Counted from the stretch's first letter, positions 1 to 7,995 are shown. The stretch is DNA of 20,976 bases from JBFGCA01 sp041567315 (GCA_041567315.1 JBFGCA010000085.1:1-20976); one strand, 5' to 3'. Notes: generated by a model from the letters alone, not told the origin. Numbers and translations: made by a program.

Positions 1-6
1 CACCGA

Positions 7-104
7 GAGCGGCGAAGCGCCCGCTGGGCAAGGCGCGACGAGCGAGCGTATCGGGCTATACGTGACCGAGGAGCAACGCCGCCCAGCGGGATGCAGCGCC
101 GCTC
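7..104. repeat. Long nested inverted repeat (hairpin)
   Basis: Nested complementary arms are visible: GAGCGGCG (7-14) with CGCCGCTC (97-104), CCCGCTGGGC (20-29) with GCCCAGCGGG (81-90), GGCG (32-35) with CGCC (77-80), and an inner CGTAT (47-51) with ATACG (58-62). Together they give about 27 base pairs around a six-base apex. No T-tract follows, so a simple intrinsic terminator is unlikely. It lies directly downstream of the glycosyltransferase stop codon. It could be a dispersed palindromic repeat or a structured RNA; the sequence alone does not decide. Confidence 0.6.
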
Positions 105-133
105 GAATGTAAAGGAACTTACCGCACGGGACA

Positions 134-1642
134 CTAGCTGACGCTCGCCGCGACCCCGGTGGCGGCTGCGCCGCGCCGGCCTCGCCGCCACTCGACGGCC
201 AGCGCTGCGAAGTACAGGCCGTACTCGAGCCACAGCCACCAGGCGAGCTCGACGCCGTCGACGTAGAAGAGATAGGAGAGCAGGCAGAGGCCGCTCAGCA
301 GCAGCCAGGAGCGGTTGCCGGCGAGGACCGCCAGGGGCAGCGCCCAGGCGACGTACCAGGGCATCACCGCCGGGTGGGTGAGCACCAGGAAGGCCAGCGT
401 CCAGAAGGCGGCCTCGATGAGCCCCCGGTGGTTGCCCGCCGCGTCCGGCCGGCGGCGCCAGCGCCAGGCGAGCCCCACGGCCAGCGCCGCCGCCGCGCCT
501 TTGGTCAGCGCGCTGGCCCAGACCGCGGAGGCCGTCGCCCCAATCGCCGCCAGGGCGCGCTCGAGCAACAGCCACGGGCCGGGGTTGAAGACCCAGTCGC
601 GGCCGTAGACGGCGAGTCCGCGGGCGAGATCGCCGAGGCCCTCCAGCCAGGGGAGCGCCCCCACGGCCAGCGTCGCCGGCAGCACCCACCAGCTCCGCGG
701 CCGGCTGCGGAGCAGGAAGAGCGGCACGAGCACCGCGGCGGCGAGCTTGGCGAGGATCGCCAGGCCCAGGGCGAGATACCCGGCCCGCTCGCGGCCGGCG
801 ACCAGCAGCGCCAGCGCGGCGGTGAGCAGCAGCACCATCAGCGCGTCGACGTGGCCCGAGCCCGCGAACTCCTTGACGACCAGCGGGTTCCAGGCGTAGA
901 GCAGCGCGGCGGCGGGAGGCCGGCGGAGACGGACCAGGAGCCGCACGAGAAGCAGGCAGGTGCCGAGGTCGAGGAGCGCCACGATCAGCTTCCAGACCGC
1001 GACGCTCCCCGGGCGCAGCGCGTGGGCGAGCCGGAAGAGCGCCTGGGCGGCGGGTGGGTAGACGGTCGTGTGGCGCTGGAAACTGACGTTGTCGAGCACG
1101 TCCCACCAGAGCTGGCTCTCGAGCGGCGGGGCGGCGCGCTCGGCGTCTGCGGCCGCCTCGGCCAGCTGGCGCGGCGTGGTGGTCAGCGGGTCGAGACCCG
1201 AGGCCGCCACGTGGCCGTCCCACAGATAGCGCCAGACGTCGTTGTCGTAGAGCAGGAAGGTGTCGTAGCCCGCGCCCGTTCCGGAGCCGCCTCCGGTGAG
1301 GTCGCGGCCCAGCGCCGCCAGCGGCCGCTCGGCGGGCAGGCCCGCGAGCACCATGACCAATCGGAAAGCGGCGGCGAAGAGCAGGAGGGCCGGCACCGCG
1401 CCCGCGGCCGGTCCCGGCCAGCGTGTTCCCGCGGGCGCACGCCCCTTCCCGGACCCGGCCTTCCGAGAAGGCGCCAGGCGCCGCCACGCCCACGCGTAGA
1501 GTGCGAAGAGGCCGGCGAAGGCGGCGAGGAACAGCGCGACGTCGCGGCCACCACCGCCCGCCCGGAAGCCCAGCGCGAGCCACGCGTAGAGCAGCAGGGA
1601 CGCCACCCCGGGGGCCAGCAGCCGGCGGCCGCCGGCGCTCAT
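134..1642 (-). CDS. GT-C fold (mannosyltransferase-like) integral membrane glycosyltransferase
   Basis: This 502-residue protein is almost entirely hydrophobic, with about ten to twelve predicted membrane segments. An acidic loop after the first segments reads YDNDVWRYLWDGHV (about residues 132-145), followed by GLDP. That layout is typical of polyprenol-phosphate-sugar-dependent GT-C enzymes of the GT87/MptB-like type, which transfer mannose or a similar sugar on the outer face of the cytoplasmic membrane. The acidic pair D133/D135 is the likely catalytic region. The ATG has GGGAG about nine bases upstream. It is divergent from the next gene. The membrane GT-C assignment is fairly safe; the sugar and acceptor are unknown. 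Confidence 0.75.
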   Translation of the reverse strand: MSAGGRRLLAPGVASLLLYAWLALGFRAGGGGRDVALFLAAFAGLFALYAWAWRRLAPSRKAGSGKGRAPAGTRWPGPAAGAVPALLLFAAAFRLVMVLAGLPAERPLAALGRDLTGGGSGTGAGYDTFLLYDNDVWRYLWDGHVAASGLDPLTTTPRQLAEAAADAERAAPPLESQLWWDVLDNVSFQRHTTVYPPAAQALFRLAHALRPGSVAVWKLIVALLDLGTCLLLVRLLVRLRRPPAAALLYAWNPLVVKEFAGSGHVDALMVLLLTAALALLVAGRERAGYLALGLAILAKLAAAVLVPLFLLRSRPRSWWVLPATLAVGALPWLEGLGDLARGLAVYGRDWVFNPGPWLLLERALAAIGATASAVWASALTKGAAAALAVGLAWRWRRRPDAAGNHRGLIEAAFWTLAFLVLTHPAVMPWYVAWALPLAVLAGNRSWLLLSGLCLLSYLFYVDGVELAWWLWLEYGLYFAALAVEWRRGRRGAAATGVAASVS

Positions 1643-1773
1643 CCGCGACGGCTCCCGGCGTCGGCGGCCGCAGGGGTTAGAATCCGCTCAGGAACCCGGC
1701 TCCCGGACCCCGAAGCGCGGCGGGGCCGGCGCCACGAGCCACTCGGAGCCGCGACACGACGCGAGGTCAAACC

Positions 1774-2154
1774 ATGCTCCAGCGTACCCTCATTCTGCTG
1801 GCGGTGGCCGCCCTGCTGGCGGCGCCGGCCGCAGCCTCGACGCCCAACCAGGGTCCGCGGCCGTGGGACTCGGCCGAGGACGGCGCCAGCCCCTCCGACG
1901 TCACCCGCTCGGTCAAGTGCACGATCGAGAAGGTCGAGGAGCCGTGGGCGGTCGAGTTGTTCGACGTCGACGCGGAGACCCGCCACTTCGTCGAGCTGAA
2001 CGAGAAGGTCACCCTGACCGCCAAACGCAAGAAGGACTTCGGGGGCCGCAAGAAGCTCGGCTTCAGCGACCTGGCCGAGGGGCAGCTGGTGAAGCTGACC
2101 TACCGGGTGGCCGACGGCCAGATCGTGCGCCTCCAGGTGCTGGGGAAGGACTGA
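1774..2154 (+). CDS. Small secreted hypothetical protein
   Basis: This 126-residue protein has a clear N-terminal signal peptide (MLQRTLILLAVAALLAAPAAA, cleavage likely near residue 22). A short polar linker follows, then a compact domain of alternating beta-like stretches (VKCTIEKV, WAVELFDVDA, HFVELNEKVTLTAKR, GQLVKLTYRV, GQIVRLQVL). The last part resembles the small OB-like or DUF5666-type periplasmic domains in which a Gly-rich turn precedes LVKLTYRV, but I cannot assign a family firmly. GAGG sits about eight bases before the ATG. The stop codon overlaps the region where the next gene must begin, so the two are probably co-transcribed. Function unknown. Confidence 0.7.
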   Translation: MLQRTLILLAVAALLAAPAAASTPNQGPRPWDSAEDGASPSDVTRSVKCTIEKVEEPWAVELFDVDAETRHFVELNEKVTLTAKRKKDFGGRKKLGFSDLAEGQLVKLTYRVADGQIVRLQVLGKD

Positions 2155-4445
2155 GGGCCGACCCTGCCGCGACGCGGCCGGACCCGCACCTGCTGACCGC
2201 CGCCCTGAGCGGCTTCCTCGGCCTCCAACTCGTTCGCGCCTATCTGCCGGGCAGCACCTTTTATTTCTACACCGCCCGCGGCGTCGATCCGCTGCTCACC
2301 GCGGTGGTGGCGCTGGGCTTCTTTTCCTGGGGCCTGCTGGCGCCACTGGTGGCGCGCCGCCTCGGCGGGCGCGGGCTGGCGCTGACGGCGGGCGGCCTCG
2401 GGCTCGCCCGGCTGGCCGAGCAGGCGTCGGGCTCGCCGGCCGCCGACCTGTGGATCGCGGGCGTCGGAGTGGGGCTGTTCAGCCTCTACCTGCCCCTCCA
2501 CGCGATGCTGGCCGGGAAGGCGGGGGTGCCGGCCGGGCCGCGCCTGGCGGCCGCCCTGCTGGTCGGCATCGCCGGCGACACCGCGCTGCGCGCCGTGCTG
2601 CGCACCCTCGACCTCTCCTGGCAGGAGGGCACGTGGCCGCTGCTGATCGTGGCGCCCGCGGCGCTGCTCCTGATCGCCGCGGCAGCAAGGGCCGGGGCCG
2701 GGGCGCTCGCCGCGTCAAGAAGACCGTCATCGGAATCCGCGAACCCTCTGGCGGTGGGAGGGTCTGCGGTGGCGCCCGCTGGCCACGGCTCGACGGGTTC
2801 CACTGCGCCCGTGATCTCCCCGGGCGCCGGCACCGGCGGCTGGGCGAGACCGCCCAGGGGTGCGCGACGCGTGACCGGGCGTCTGGCGCTCCTCGGCCCG
2901 TGGCTCTTCCTGCAGCTCCTGCTGTTCCAGAACGCCCCGGCCGTGGCCGCCGCCACGGACCGCCCGCTGCCCGCCGCGGCGCTGGCAGTGGGCACCGGCG
3001 GTGCGCTGGGGCTGGGGCTGCTGGCAGCCGGCCGCGTGTGGCCCTGCATGATGCCGCCCTGGCTGGCCGCGGCCGGGACGGCGCTGGGCCTCGGGCTGGC
3101 GAGCAGCGGAGCCGGCGCTGGCCTTGCCGGAACGGCTCTCGGGAGCGCTCTGTCCTTCGCGCTCCTGCCCTGGCTGTTGGCGCCGGCCGTGCCGAACGAC
3201 GCACGGCGCTCGACCGGCGCCTGGTTACCCGGAATTCCGGGTAGGAGTCGAGCGCCGCACGCGGCGACGGCGGCGAGGTCGGAGGCCGGGCCGCGTGATG
3301 CACGCGACACTGAGCTCTTGCCCGGAAACATCGCGGGAAACGTCTCTGCGCGGTCCGCCGACGGACGGCCGCGCCGTCGCGGACTGCTGGAGGCCCTTTC
3401 GGCTGGCACCCCGGCGGTCTTGCTCCTGGCCCTGCTCTTCCTCCACTACGGCGGCTACGACTACCCGCTCCCCGTCTCGCCTTCTCAGACCGTGGCGCTG
3501 GCGGCGGGACTGCTGCTGGCCGGTGCTCTCTTCAGCCGCGCGGGACCGGGCAGCACATCGAGCGACCAATCGAGCGCGCCCCCGGCCGGCTTGCTGGCTC
3601 TCGGCGCCGTAGTGGCTCTCGCCGGCCCCTTGCTGCTCGCCGCTTCGTGGCGCACTCCCCGCGCCGCCGCGCAGCCGGCCTCCCTCCCGCTCCGGGTGAT
3701 GACCTACAACCTGCACCAGGGCTTCGACCTCGACGGCCGGCTGGGGCCCGAGGCGCTGGCCCGCACCATCGAGGCCAGCGGCGCCCAGGTGGTGGCGCTC
3801 CAGGAAGTCTCCCGCGGCTGGGTGGTCAACGGCTCGTTCGATCTCCTCGAGTGGCTGGCCGAGCGGTTGGGGATGGAGGCCCGCTTCGGGGCGACCGCCG
3901 GCCCGTGGTGGGGCAACGCGGTGCTCAGCCGGGTGCCCTTCGGCGAGGTCGTGGCGCGGCCGTTGCCGCCCGCCGGGCTGGCGCTCGTGCGCGGCTACCT
4001 CGACGCCGAGATCGATGCTGAGATCGGGGCCGGACCCGGCGGGCCGCTGCGGCTGCTGGCCACCCACTTCCACCATCCGCGGCTGGAAGGCGAGGTGCGC
4101 GAGCTGCAGGCGCGGGTGCTGCTCGAGGCCTGGGGCGGCAGCCCGCGGACGGTCGTGGCCGGCGATCTCAACGACGTTCCCGGGAGCGCCGCCCTCGCCG
4201 CGTTCGCCGCCGCCGGCCTGCACCGCGCGCTCGAGCTGCTCCCGCCCGCCGAGCGCGACACCCACCACAACCCCGGGAGGCGTGAGATCGACTACCTGTG
4301 GGCCACTCCCGACCTCGCCTTCAGCGAGGTGGCGATCCCCTTCTCGACGGCTTCCGACCACCTGCCGGTAGTGGCCACGGTGGGCCCGGCGCCCGCGACG
4401 ACGGCCGCCGGCGCTACTGCAGCGAGAAGCGGATCGTCAGATTGA
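2151..4445 (+). CDS. Polytopic membrane protein with C-terminal endonuclease/exonuclease/phosphatase (EEP) domain
   Basis: About 764 residues if read from the CTG at 2151. The first ~510 residues hold roughly ten hydrophobic segments broken by three Pro/Ala/Arg-rich linkers. The last ~250 form an EEP (DNase I-like) domain. Visible EEP motifs are MTYNLHQGF (Asn), ALQEVS (catalytic Glu), THFHH, GDLND (Asp about 672) and SDHLP (Asp-His about 736-737), so the metal-dependent phosphodiesterase or phosphatase site looks complete. The substrate is unknown. A membrane region followed by EEP recalls eukaryotic CWH43/PGAP2IP, an inference from architecture only. No ATG, GTG or TTG lies in frame between the preceding gene's stop and the first membrane segment, so the start is uncertain (CTG 2151, 2190 or 2193). 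The 3' end overlaps the convergent TonB-like gene by 32 bases. Confidence 0.75.
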   Translation: MRADPAATRPDPHLLTAALSGFLGLQLVRAYLPGSTFYFYTARGVDPLLTAVVALGFFSWGLLAPLVARRLGGRGLALTAGGLGLARLAEQASGSPAADLWIAGVGVGLFSLYLPLHAMLAGKAGVPAGPRLAAALLVGIAGDTALRAVLRTLDLSWQEGTWPLLIVAPAALLLIAAAARAGAGALAASRRPSSESANPLAVGGSAVAPAGHGSTGSTAPVISPGAGTGGWARPPRGARRVTGRLALLGPWLFLQLLLFQNAPAVAAATDRPLPAAALAVGTGGALGLGLLAAGRVWPCMMPPWLAAAGTALGLGLASSGAGAGLAGTALGSALSFALLPWLLAPAVPNDARRSTGAWLPGIPGRSRAPHAATAARSEAGPRDARDTELLPGNIAGNVSARSADGRPRRRGLLEALSAGTPAVLLLALLFLHYGGYDYPLPVSPSQTVALAAGLLLAGALFSRAGPGSTSSDQSSAPPAGLLALGAVVALAGPLLLAASWRTPRAAAQPASLPLRVMTYNLHQGFDLDGRLGPEALARTIEASGAQVVALQEVSRGWVVNGSFDLLEWLAERLGMEARFGATAGPWWGNAVLSRVPFGEVVARPLPPAGLALVRGYLDAEIDAEIGAGPGGPLRLLATHFHHPRLEGEVRELQARVLLEAWGGSPRTVVAGDLNDVPGSAALAAFAAAGLHRALELLPPAERDTHHNPGRREIDYLWATPDLAFSEVAIPFSTASDHLPVVATVGPAPATTAAGATAARSGSSD
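3205..3256. repeat. Nested palindrome inside the membrane/EEP gene
   Basis: A perfect 18-base palindrome, TACCCGGAATTCCGGGTA (3226-3243), sits between a second inverted pair, GGCGCTCGAC (3205-3214) and GTCGAGCGCC (3247-3256). The element is in frame and encodes part of a polar linker between predicted membrane segments. Smaller hairpins occur in the flanking linkers: TGGGCG/CGCCCA at 2841-2856 and GCGCGG/CCGCGC at 3348-3374. It could be a palindromic insertion tolerated in a linker. Confidence 0.6.
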
Positions 4446-5160
4446 AGAACACCGGCACCGGCAGCCCGTTGCGGGTCGCCGGCCGGTACTTCCAGGTGCG
4501 GGCCACCTCGACCGCGCTCTCGGTCAGCCCCATCGGTAGCCCCTTGAGCACCCGGACGTCGGTGACCTGGCCCATGACGTCGATGATCGCCTCGAGGATC
4601 ACGATTCCCTGGATGCGGCCCTGCCGCGCCTCCTCGGTGTAGGGCGGCGGCGGGCCGAAGAGCTTTTCGGGCGGCAGCACGTCGCCGCCCACCGGCAGGG
4701 GCTGACCGGCCGCCGGCCCGAGGTCCGCGCCCGGTGACTCGGGGATGCCGAGCGCCAGGTCGAGGTCGGCGATCTCGACCGCCGGCAGCTCGTACTCGAC
4801 CGCCAGCGGCTCGGGCTCGTCCGGGGTGGGATCGGGGACGGGGATCACCCGCCGCCTCTCGCGCGGCCGCGGGATGACAGGCTCGGCGGCCGGCGGCGGC
4901 GGGCGGAACCGCACCTGCCGCACCGCGAACACCGGGCGCTCGGCCGGCGTCCACTCGGGGCGGCCCGCCAGCTCGGGCAAGGTGACCAGGAAGAAGAGGC
5001 CGTGGAGCAGCAGGGCGGCGACCAGGGCGGTGCGCAGCGCCGAGCGCTCCTCGGTGCGGCGGCGCCCCTCGTCGAGCGCCGGGACGTGGCCGAGATGGAC
5101 ACGGACTACGCGGGGACGGGGATTGACGTAGCGCTGGAAGGTCGGGCTCTTCTCGAACAT
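4414..5160 (-). CDS. TonB-like energy-transducer protein
   Basis: 248 residues from the ATG at 5160. A cytoplasmic N-terminus of about 40 residues precedes one membrane helix (ALVAALLLHGLFFLVTL, about 44-61). A Pro/Arg-rich periplasmic stretch follows (RFRPPPPAAEPVIPRPRERR), then a C-terminal TonB domain with YTEEARQGRIQGIVILEAIID, VTDVRVLKG and ARTWKYRPATRNGLPVPV. TonB-family proteins couple ExbB/ExbD energy to outer-membrane receptors, but no exbBD or receptor gene is nearby, so the partner is unknown. I chose 5160 because GGAG lies eight bases upstream; an ATG at 5214 would add 18 polar residues and lacks a ribosome site. It is divergent from the acyl-CoA oxidase-like gene. Confidence 0.85.
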   Translation of the reverse strand: MFEKSPTFQRYVNPRPRVVRVHLGHVPALDEGRRRTEERSALRTALVAALLLHGLFFLVTLPELAGRPEWTPAERPVFAVRQVRFRPPPPAAEPVIPRPRERRRVIPVPDPTPDEPEPLAVEYELPAVEIADLDLALGIPESPGADLGPAAGQPLPVGGDVLPPEKLFGPPPPYTEEARQGRIQGIVILEAIIDVMGQVTDVRVLKGLPMGLTESAVEVARTWKYRPATRNGLPVPVFFNLTIRFSLQ

Positions 5161-5338
5161 GTCGCTGACTCCATGGCCGAGCTCACCACTGTCTCCTCCC
5201 GTCTCCTCCGCCATGCATTACGCGGGCCAGGGGCGGCGGGTTTTGGGGAGCGCGGGCCGGCCGCGCAGGCGGCCGAGAGCCTCGCCGGCCCGTGGGAAGA
5301 TGGCGGCCCTTTCCCCCACCACCGGCGAGGAGGGAGCA

Positions 5339-7666
5339 ATGAGCACAGACTCCAGCGACCCCGGCGACCGCCCGCCCGCGGCGCCCGGCGATCCGGCCCT
5401 CCGGGCCTTTCTGCCCATGGTCTACGTGGCCTGGGCGGACGGCGACCTGGAGGCAGCCGAGATCCGGGCCATCTGCGACCGCGTCACCGCCACCCTGGGC
5501 GAGGACGCGAGCTGTACCGACGCGCTCGGCCGCTGGCTCGACCCCGAGCGGCCACCGGGGGCCGGCGAGCTGGCCGGTCTGCTGACCGCCATCCGCTCGG
5601 CGGCCGCCGGCCTCGGCCCGGCGCGGCGCCGCAGCCTCACCGAGCTGGGGCTCGACCTGGCGCGGGCCGCCGGCCACGAGACCGCGCCCGCCGAGCGGCG
5701 CGCGCTGGCCGAGCTGGAGGAGGCGCTGGGGATCGCCGGCCCCGAGGCGGCGCGGGCGCTGCTGGTGCCGGCGCGCCCGGCGCCCGAGCCGGCGGGCTTA
5801 CCGCCGGCTTTCGACCCTACCGCCCTGACCCGGCTGCTCGACGGCGAGCAGCGCCCGGAGCGCGAGCGGCTCCGCGAGCTGCTGTGCCGCCCCGAGTTCC
5901 GCCGCCGCGACGGCCTCTCGCGCGCCGCCTATCGGGAGCAGGTTTGGGCCTGGGCGGGCCGGCTGGCCGAGGAGGGGATCGGCGAGCTGGCGTTGCCTCC
6001 CGAGCTCGGCGGCCCAGCCGACCGCCGCACCTTCCTCGCCGCCTTCGAGACCCTGGCGTTCCACGACCTCAGCCTGCTGATCAAGCTCGGCGTCCAGTTC
6101 GGGCTCTTCGGGGGCAGCATCCTCCAGCTCGGGACCGAGAGCCATCACCGGCACTACCTGCCGGCGGTGGCGACCCTCGAGCTGCCCGGCTGCTTCGCGA
6201 TGACCGAGACCGCCCACGGCTCGAACGTCCAGGAGCTCGAGACCACCGCGCGCTACGACCGCGAGCGGCAGGAGTTCGTCCTCGACACGCCCCGCGACGG
6301 CGCCCGCAAGGACTACATCGGCGGCGTCGCGCTCCACGCCCGGATGGCCACGGTCTTCGCGCAGCTCGAGATCGACGGCCACTCGCACGGCGTCCACGCC
6401 CTGCTGGTGCCGATCCGCGACGAGGATGGCGAGCCGCTGCCCGACGTGCGGATCGAGGACTGCGGCGAGAAGCTGGGCCTCAACGGCGTCGACAACGGGC
6501 GCCTCTGGTTCGACGGCGTACGGGTGCCCCGCGAGAACCTGCTCGACCGCTTCGCCACGGTGGCCGCCGACGGCACCTATGCGAGCCCCATCGCCAGCCC
6601 CACCAAGCGCTTCTTCGTGATGCTGGGCACCCTGGTGGGCGGCCGGGTCAGCATCGCCCACGCGGCGCAGAGCGCCGCCAAGTCGGCGCTCGCCATCGCC
6701 ATCCGCTACGGCGACCGCCGCCGCCAGTTCGGGGCCGCCGGCGAGCCCGAGACCGCCCTGCTCGACTACCTCAGCCATCAGCGCCGGCTGCTGCCGCGGC
6801 TCGCCACGACCTACGCCCTGCACTTCGCGCTCGCCCACCTGGCCGCGCGCTGGGCCGGCTCGCGGCCCGAGGACCGCCGCGAGGTCGAGGGTCTGGCCGC
6901 CGGCCTCAAGGCCTTCGCCACCCGTCACGCCACCGACACCATCCAGGAGTGCCGCGAGGCCTGCGGCGGGCAAGGCTACCTGGCCGAGAACCGCTTCGCC
7001 GCCCTCAAGGCCGACACCGACGTCTTCACCACCTTCGAGGGCGACAACACGGTGCTGCTGCAGCTCGTGACCAAGGGCCTGCTCACCGGCTACCGCCGCC
7101 AGTTCGAGGAGATGCGCCTGGCCGGTCTGGTGCGCTATCTCGCCGGCCGGGCCGCGCACGCGGTGAGCGAGCTGAACCCCATCGTCACCCGCCTCACCGA
7201 CGAGGACCACTTGCGAAGCCGCGACTTCCAGCTCGCCGCCTTCGCCTGGCGCGAGGACCACCTCTTGGGCTCGCTGGCCCGCCGCCTCAAGCGCCGGATC
7301 GACTCGGGCCTCGACAGCTTCCACGCCCTGGTGGCCTGCCAGGACCACGCCCTGGCGCTGGCCCGCGCGCACGTCGAGCGGCTGGTGATCGAGCAGTTCG
7401 CGGCCGGCCTCGAAGCCCACCGGCCGTCCCTCGACGAACACCAGCTCACCGAGCCGCTGACCCTGCTCTGCGACCTCTTCGCCCTCGCCCGCCTCGAGGC
7501 CGACAAGGGCTGGTTCCTCGAGCACGGCTACTTCGACCCGCCCAAGTCCAAGGCGATCCGCAACCTCGTCAACCGCCTCTGCGGCGAGCTCCGCCCGCAC
7601 GCCGTCCCCCTGGTCGACGCCTTCGGCATCCCCGACGAGCTGCTGGCGGCGCCTATCGCCCGCTAG
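5339..7666 (+). CDS. Acyl-CoA oxidase/dehydrogenase-like flavoenzyme with N-terminal TerB-like domain
   Basis: 775 residues; the ATG follows GAGGAGGGAGCA. Residues about 20-140 are helical and include PMVYVAWADGDLEAAEI, which resembles the TerB/DjlA-like fold. After a Pro-rich linker, residues about 155-775 match the acyl-CoA oxidase type of the acyl-CoA dehydrogenase superfamily: CFAMTETAHGSNVQELETTA (FAD/substrate loop), CREACGGQGYLAENRF, and FTTFEGDNTVLLQ, where Glu567 is the expected catalytic base. Such enzymes oxidise acyl-CoA to trans-2-enoyl-CoA. Whether electrons go to oxygen or to ETF cannot be read from sequence. It is longer than usual (about 600-700) because of the extra N-terminal domain. 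No other beta-oxidation gene is adjacent. Confidence 0.85.
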   Translation: MSTDSSDPGDRPPAAPGDPALRAFLPMVYVAWADGDLEAAEIRAICDRVTATLGEDASCTDALGRWLDPERPPGAGELAGLLTAIRSAAAGLGPARRRSLTELGLDLARAAGHETAPAERRALAELEEALGIAGPEAARALLVPARPAPEPAGLPPAFDPTALTRLLDGEQRPERERLRELLCRPEFRRRDGLSRAAYREQVWAWAGRLAEEGIGELALPPELGGPADRRTFLAAFETLAFHDLSLLIKLGVQFGLFGGSILQLGTESHHRHYLPAVATLELPGCFAMTETAHGSNVQELETTARYDRERQEFVLDTPRDGARKDYIGGVALHARMATVFAQLEIDGHSHGVHALLVPIRDEDGEPLPDVRIEDCGEKLGLNGVDNGRLWFDGVRVPRENLLDRFATVAADGTYASPIASPTKRFFVMLGTLVGGRVSIAHAAQSAAKSALAIAIRYGDRRRQFGAAGEPETALLDYLSHQRRLLPRLATTYALHFALAHLAARWAGSRPEDRREVEGLAAGLKAFATRHATDTIQECREACGGQGYLAENRFAALKADTDVFTTFEGDNTVLLQLVTKGLLTGYRRQFEEMRLAGLVRYLAGRAAHAVSELNPIVTRLTDEDHLRSRDFQLAAFAWREDHLLGSLARRLKRRIDSGLDSFHALVACQDHALALARAHVERLVIEQFAAGLEAHRPSLDEHQLTEPLTLLCDLFALARLEADKGWFLEHGYFDPPKSKAIRNLVNRLCGELRPHAVPLVDAFGIPDELLAAPIAR

Positions 7667-7673
7667 AACCGCT

Positions 7674-7687
7674 GGCCTGCGCAGGCC
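7674..7687. terminator. GC-rich palindrome after the acyl-CoA oxidase-like gene
   Basis: GGCCTGCGCAGGCC is a perfect 14-base palindrome starting eight bases after the TAG. It could act as a terminator stem, but no U-tract follows, so this is a weak call. Confidence 0.3.
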
Positions 7688-7704
7688 GGCCGTGGAAAGC
7701 CGCT

Positions 7705-7737
7705 TCATGTCGCGGAGGGTAGGACATGATGTAGGAT
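7705..7737 (+). promoter_or_regulatory. Putative vapBC operator and promoter
   Basis: TCATGTC (7705-7711) and GACATGA (7723-7729) form a perfect 7-base inverted repeat with an 11-base spacer, just upstream of the antitoxin start. VapB-type ribbon-helix-helix antitoxins normally bind such a site to repress their own operon. TAGGAT (7732-7737) could be the -10 box, which would put the transcript start within a few bases of the ATG at 7747. No good -35 is visible. Confidence 0.5.
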
Positions 7738-7746
7738 AGAGACGAG

Positions 7747-7995
7747 ATGAAGCTCTCCGTCTACGTGCCGAAAGATCTCGAGGAGCCGCTTCGTCGCCAG
7801 GCGGAGGCCGCCGAGCTGACGCCCTCGCGCTTCATCCAGAGCGTGCTCGAGCAGGAGCTGCGGAGGAGTCCGAAGCGCTTCTCCGAGGCCTTTCTCGCCC
7901 TCGCCGGAAGCTGGGAAGACCGGCGCTCCACCGAGGAGATCCTGCGCGAGATCGAGGAGAGCCGCCGCGACGCCGCCCGGCCGGCGCTCGGATGA
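7747..7995 (+). CDS. vapB: VapB-type antitoxin, ribbon-helix-helix
   Basis: 82 residues. The N-terminus MKLSVYVPKDLEEPLRRQAEAAE, followed by LTPSRFIQSVLEQEL, has the strand-helix-helix pattern of CopG/Arc-type ribbon-helix-helix DNA-binding proteins. The acidic C-terminal tail (about 50-82) would wrap the toxin. The stop overlaps the toxin start in an ATGA junction, the usual arrangement for a VapBC pair. It probably autoregulates through the inverted repeat at 7705-7729. Confidence 0.8.
   Translation: MKLSVYVPKDLEEPLRRQAEAAELTPSRFIQSVLEQELRRSPKRFSEAFLALAGSWEDRRSTEEILREIEESRRDAARPALG

Noticed and set aside
1..133. tRNA gene or CRISPR repeat at the left edge
   Set aside because: The stem arrangement is one long hairpin without a cloverleaf, anticodon arm or CCA-type end, and there is no regularly spaced repeat.
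374..1999. Long plus-strand open frame opposite the glycosyltransferase
   Set aside because: Its translation is Arg/Gly/Gln/Glu-rich low complexity with no domain, as expected of the antisense of a high-GC gene; the minus strand has clear membrane segments and a ribosome site.
5254..5291. GGGCCGGC/GCCGGCCC inverted repeat in the divergent gap before the acyl-CoA oxidase-like gene as a specific operator
   Set aside because: The arms are made only of G and C and are expected often in such a GC-rich sequence; no regulator is adjacent to support a binding site.
5798..7708. 636-residue minus-strand frame opposite the acyl-CoA oxidase-like gene
   Set aside because: Composition is Val/Glu/Gly/Ala-rich without motifs, while the plus strand has all expected enzyme motifs; it is a GC-driven shadow.
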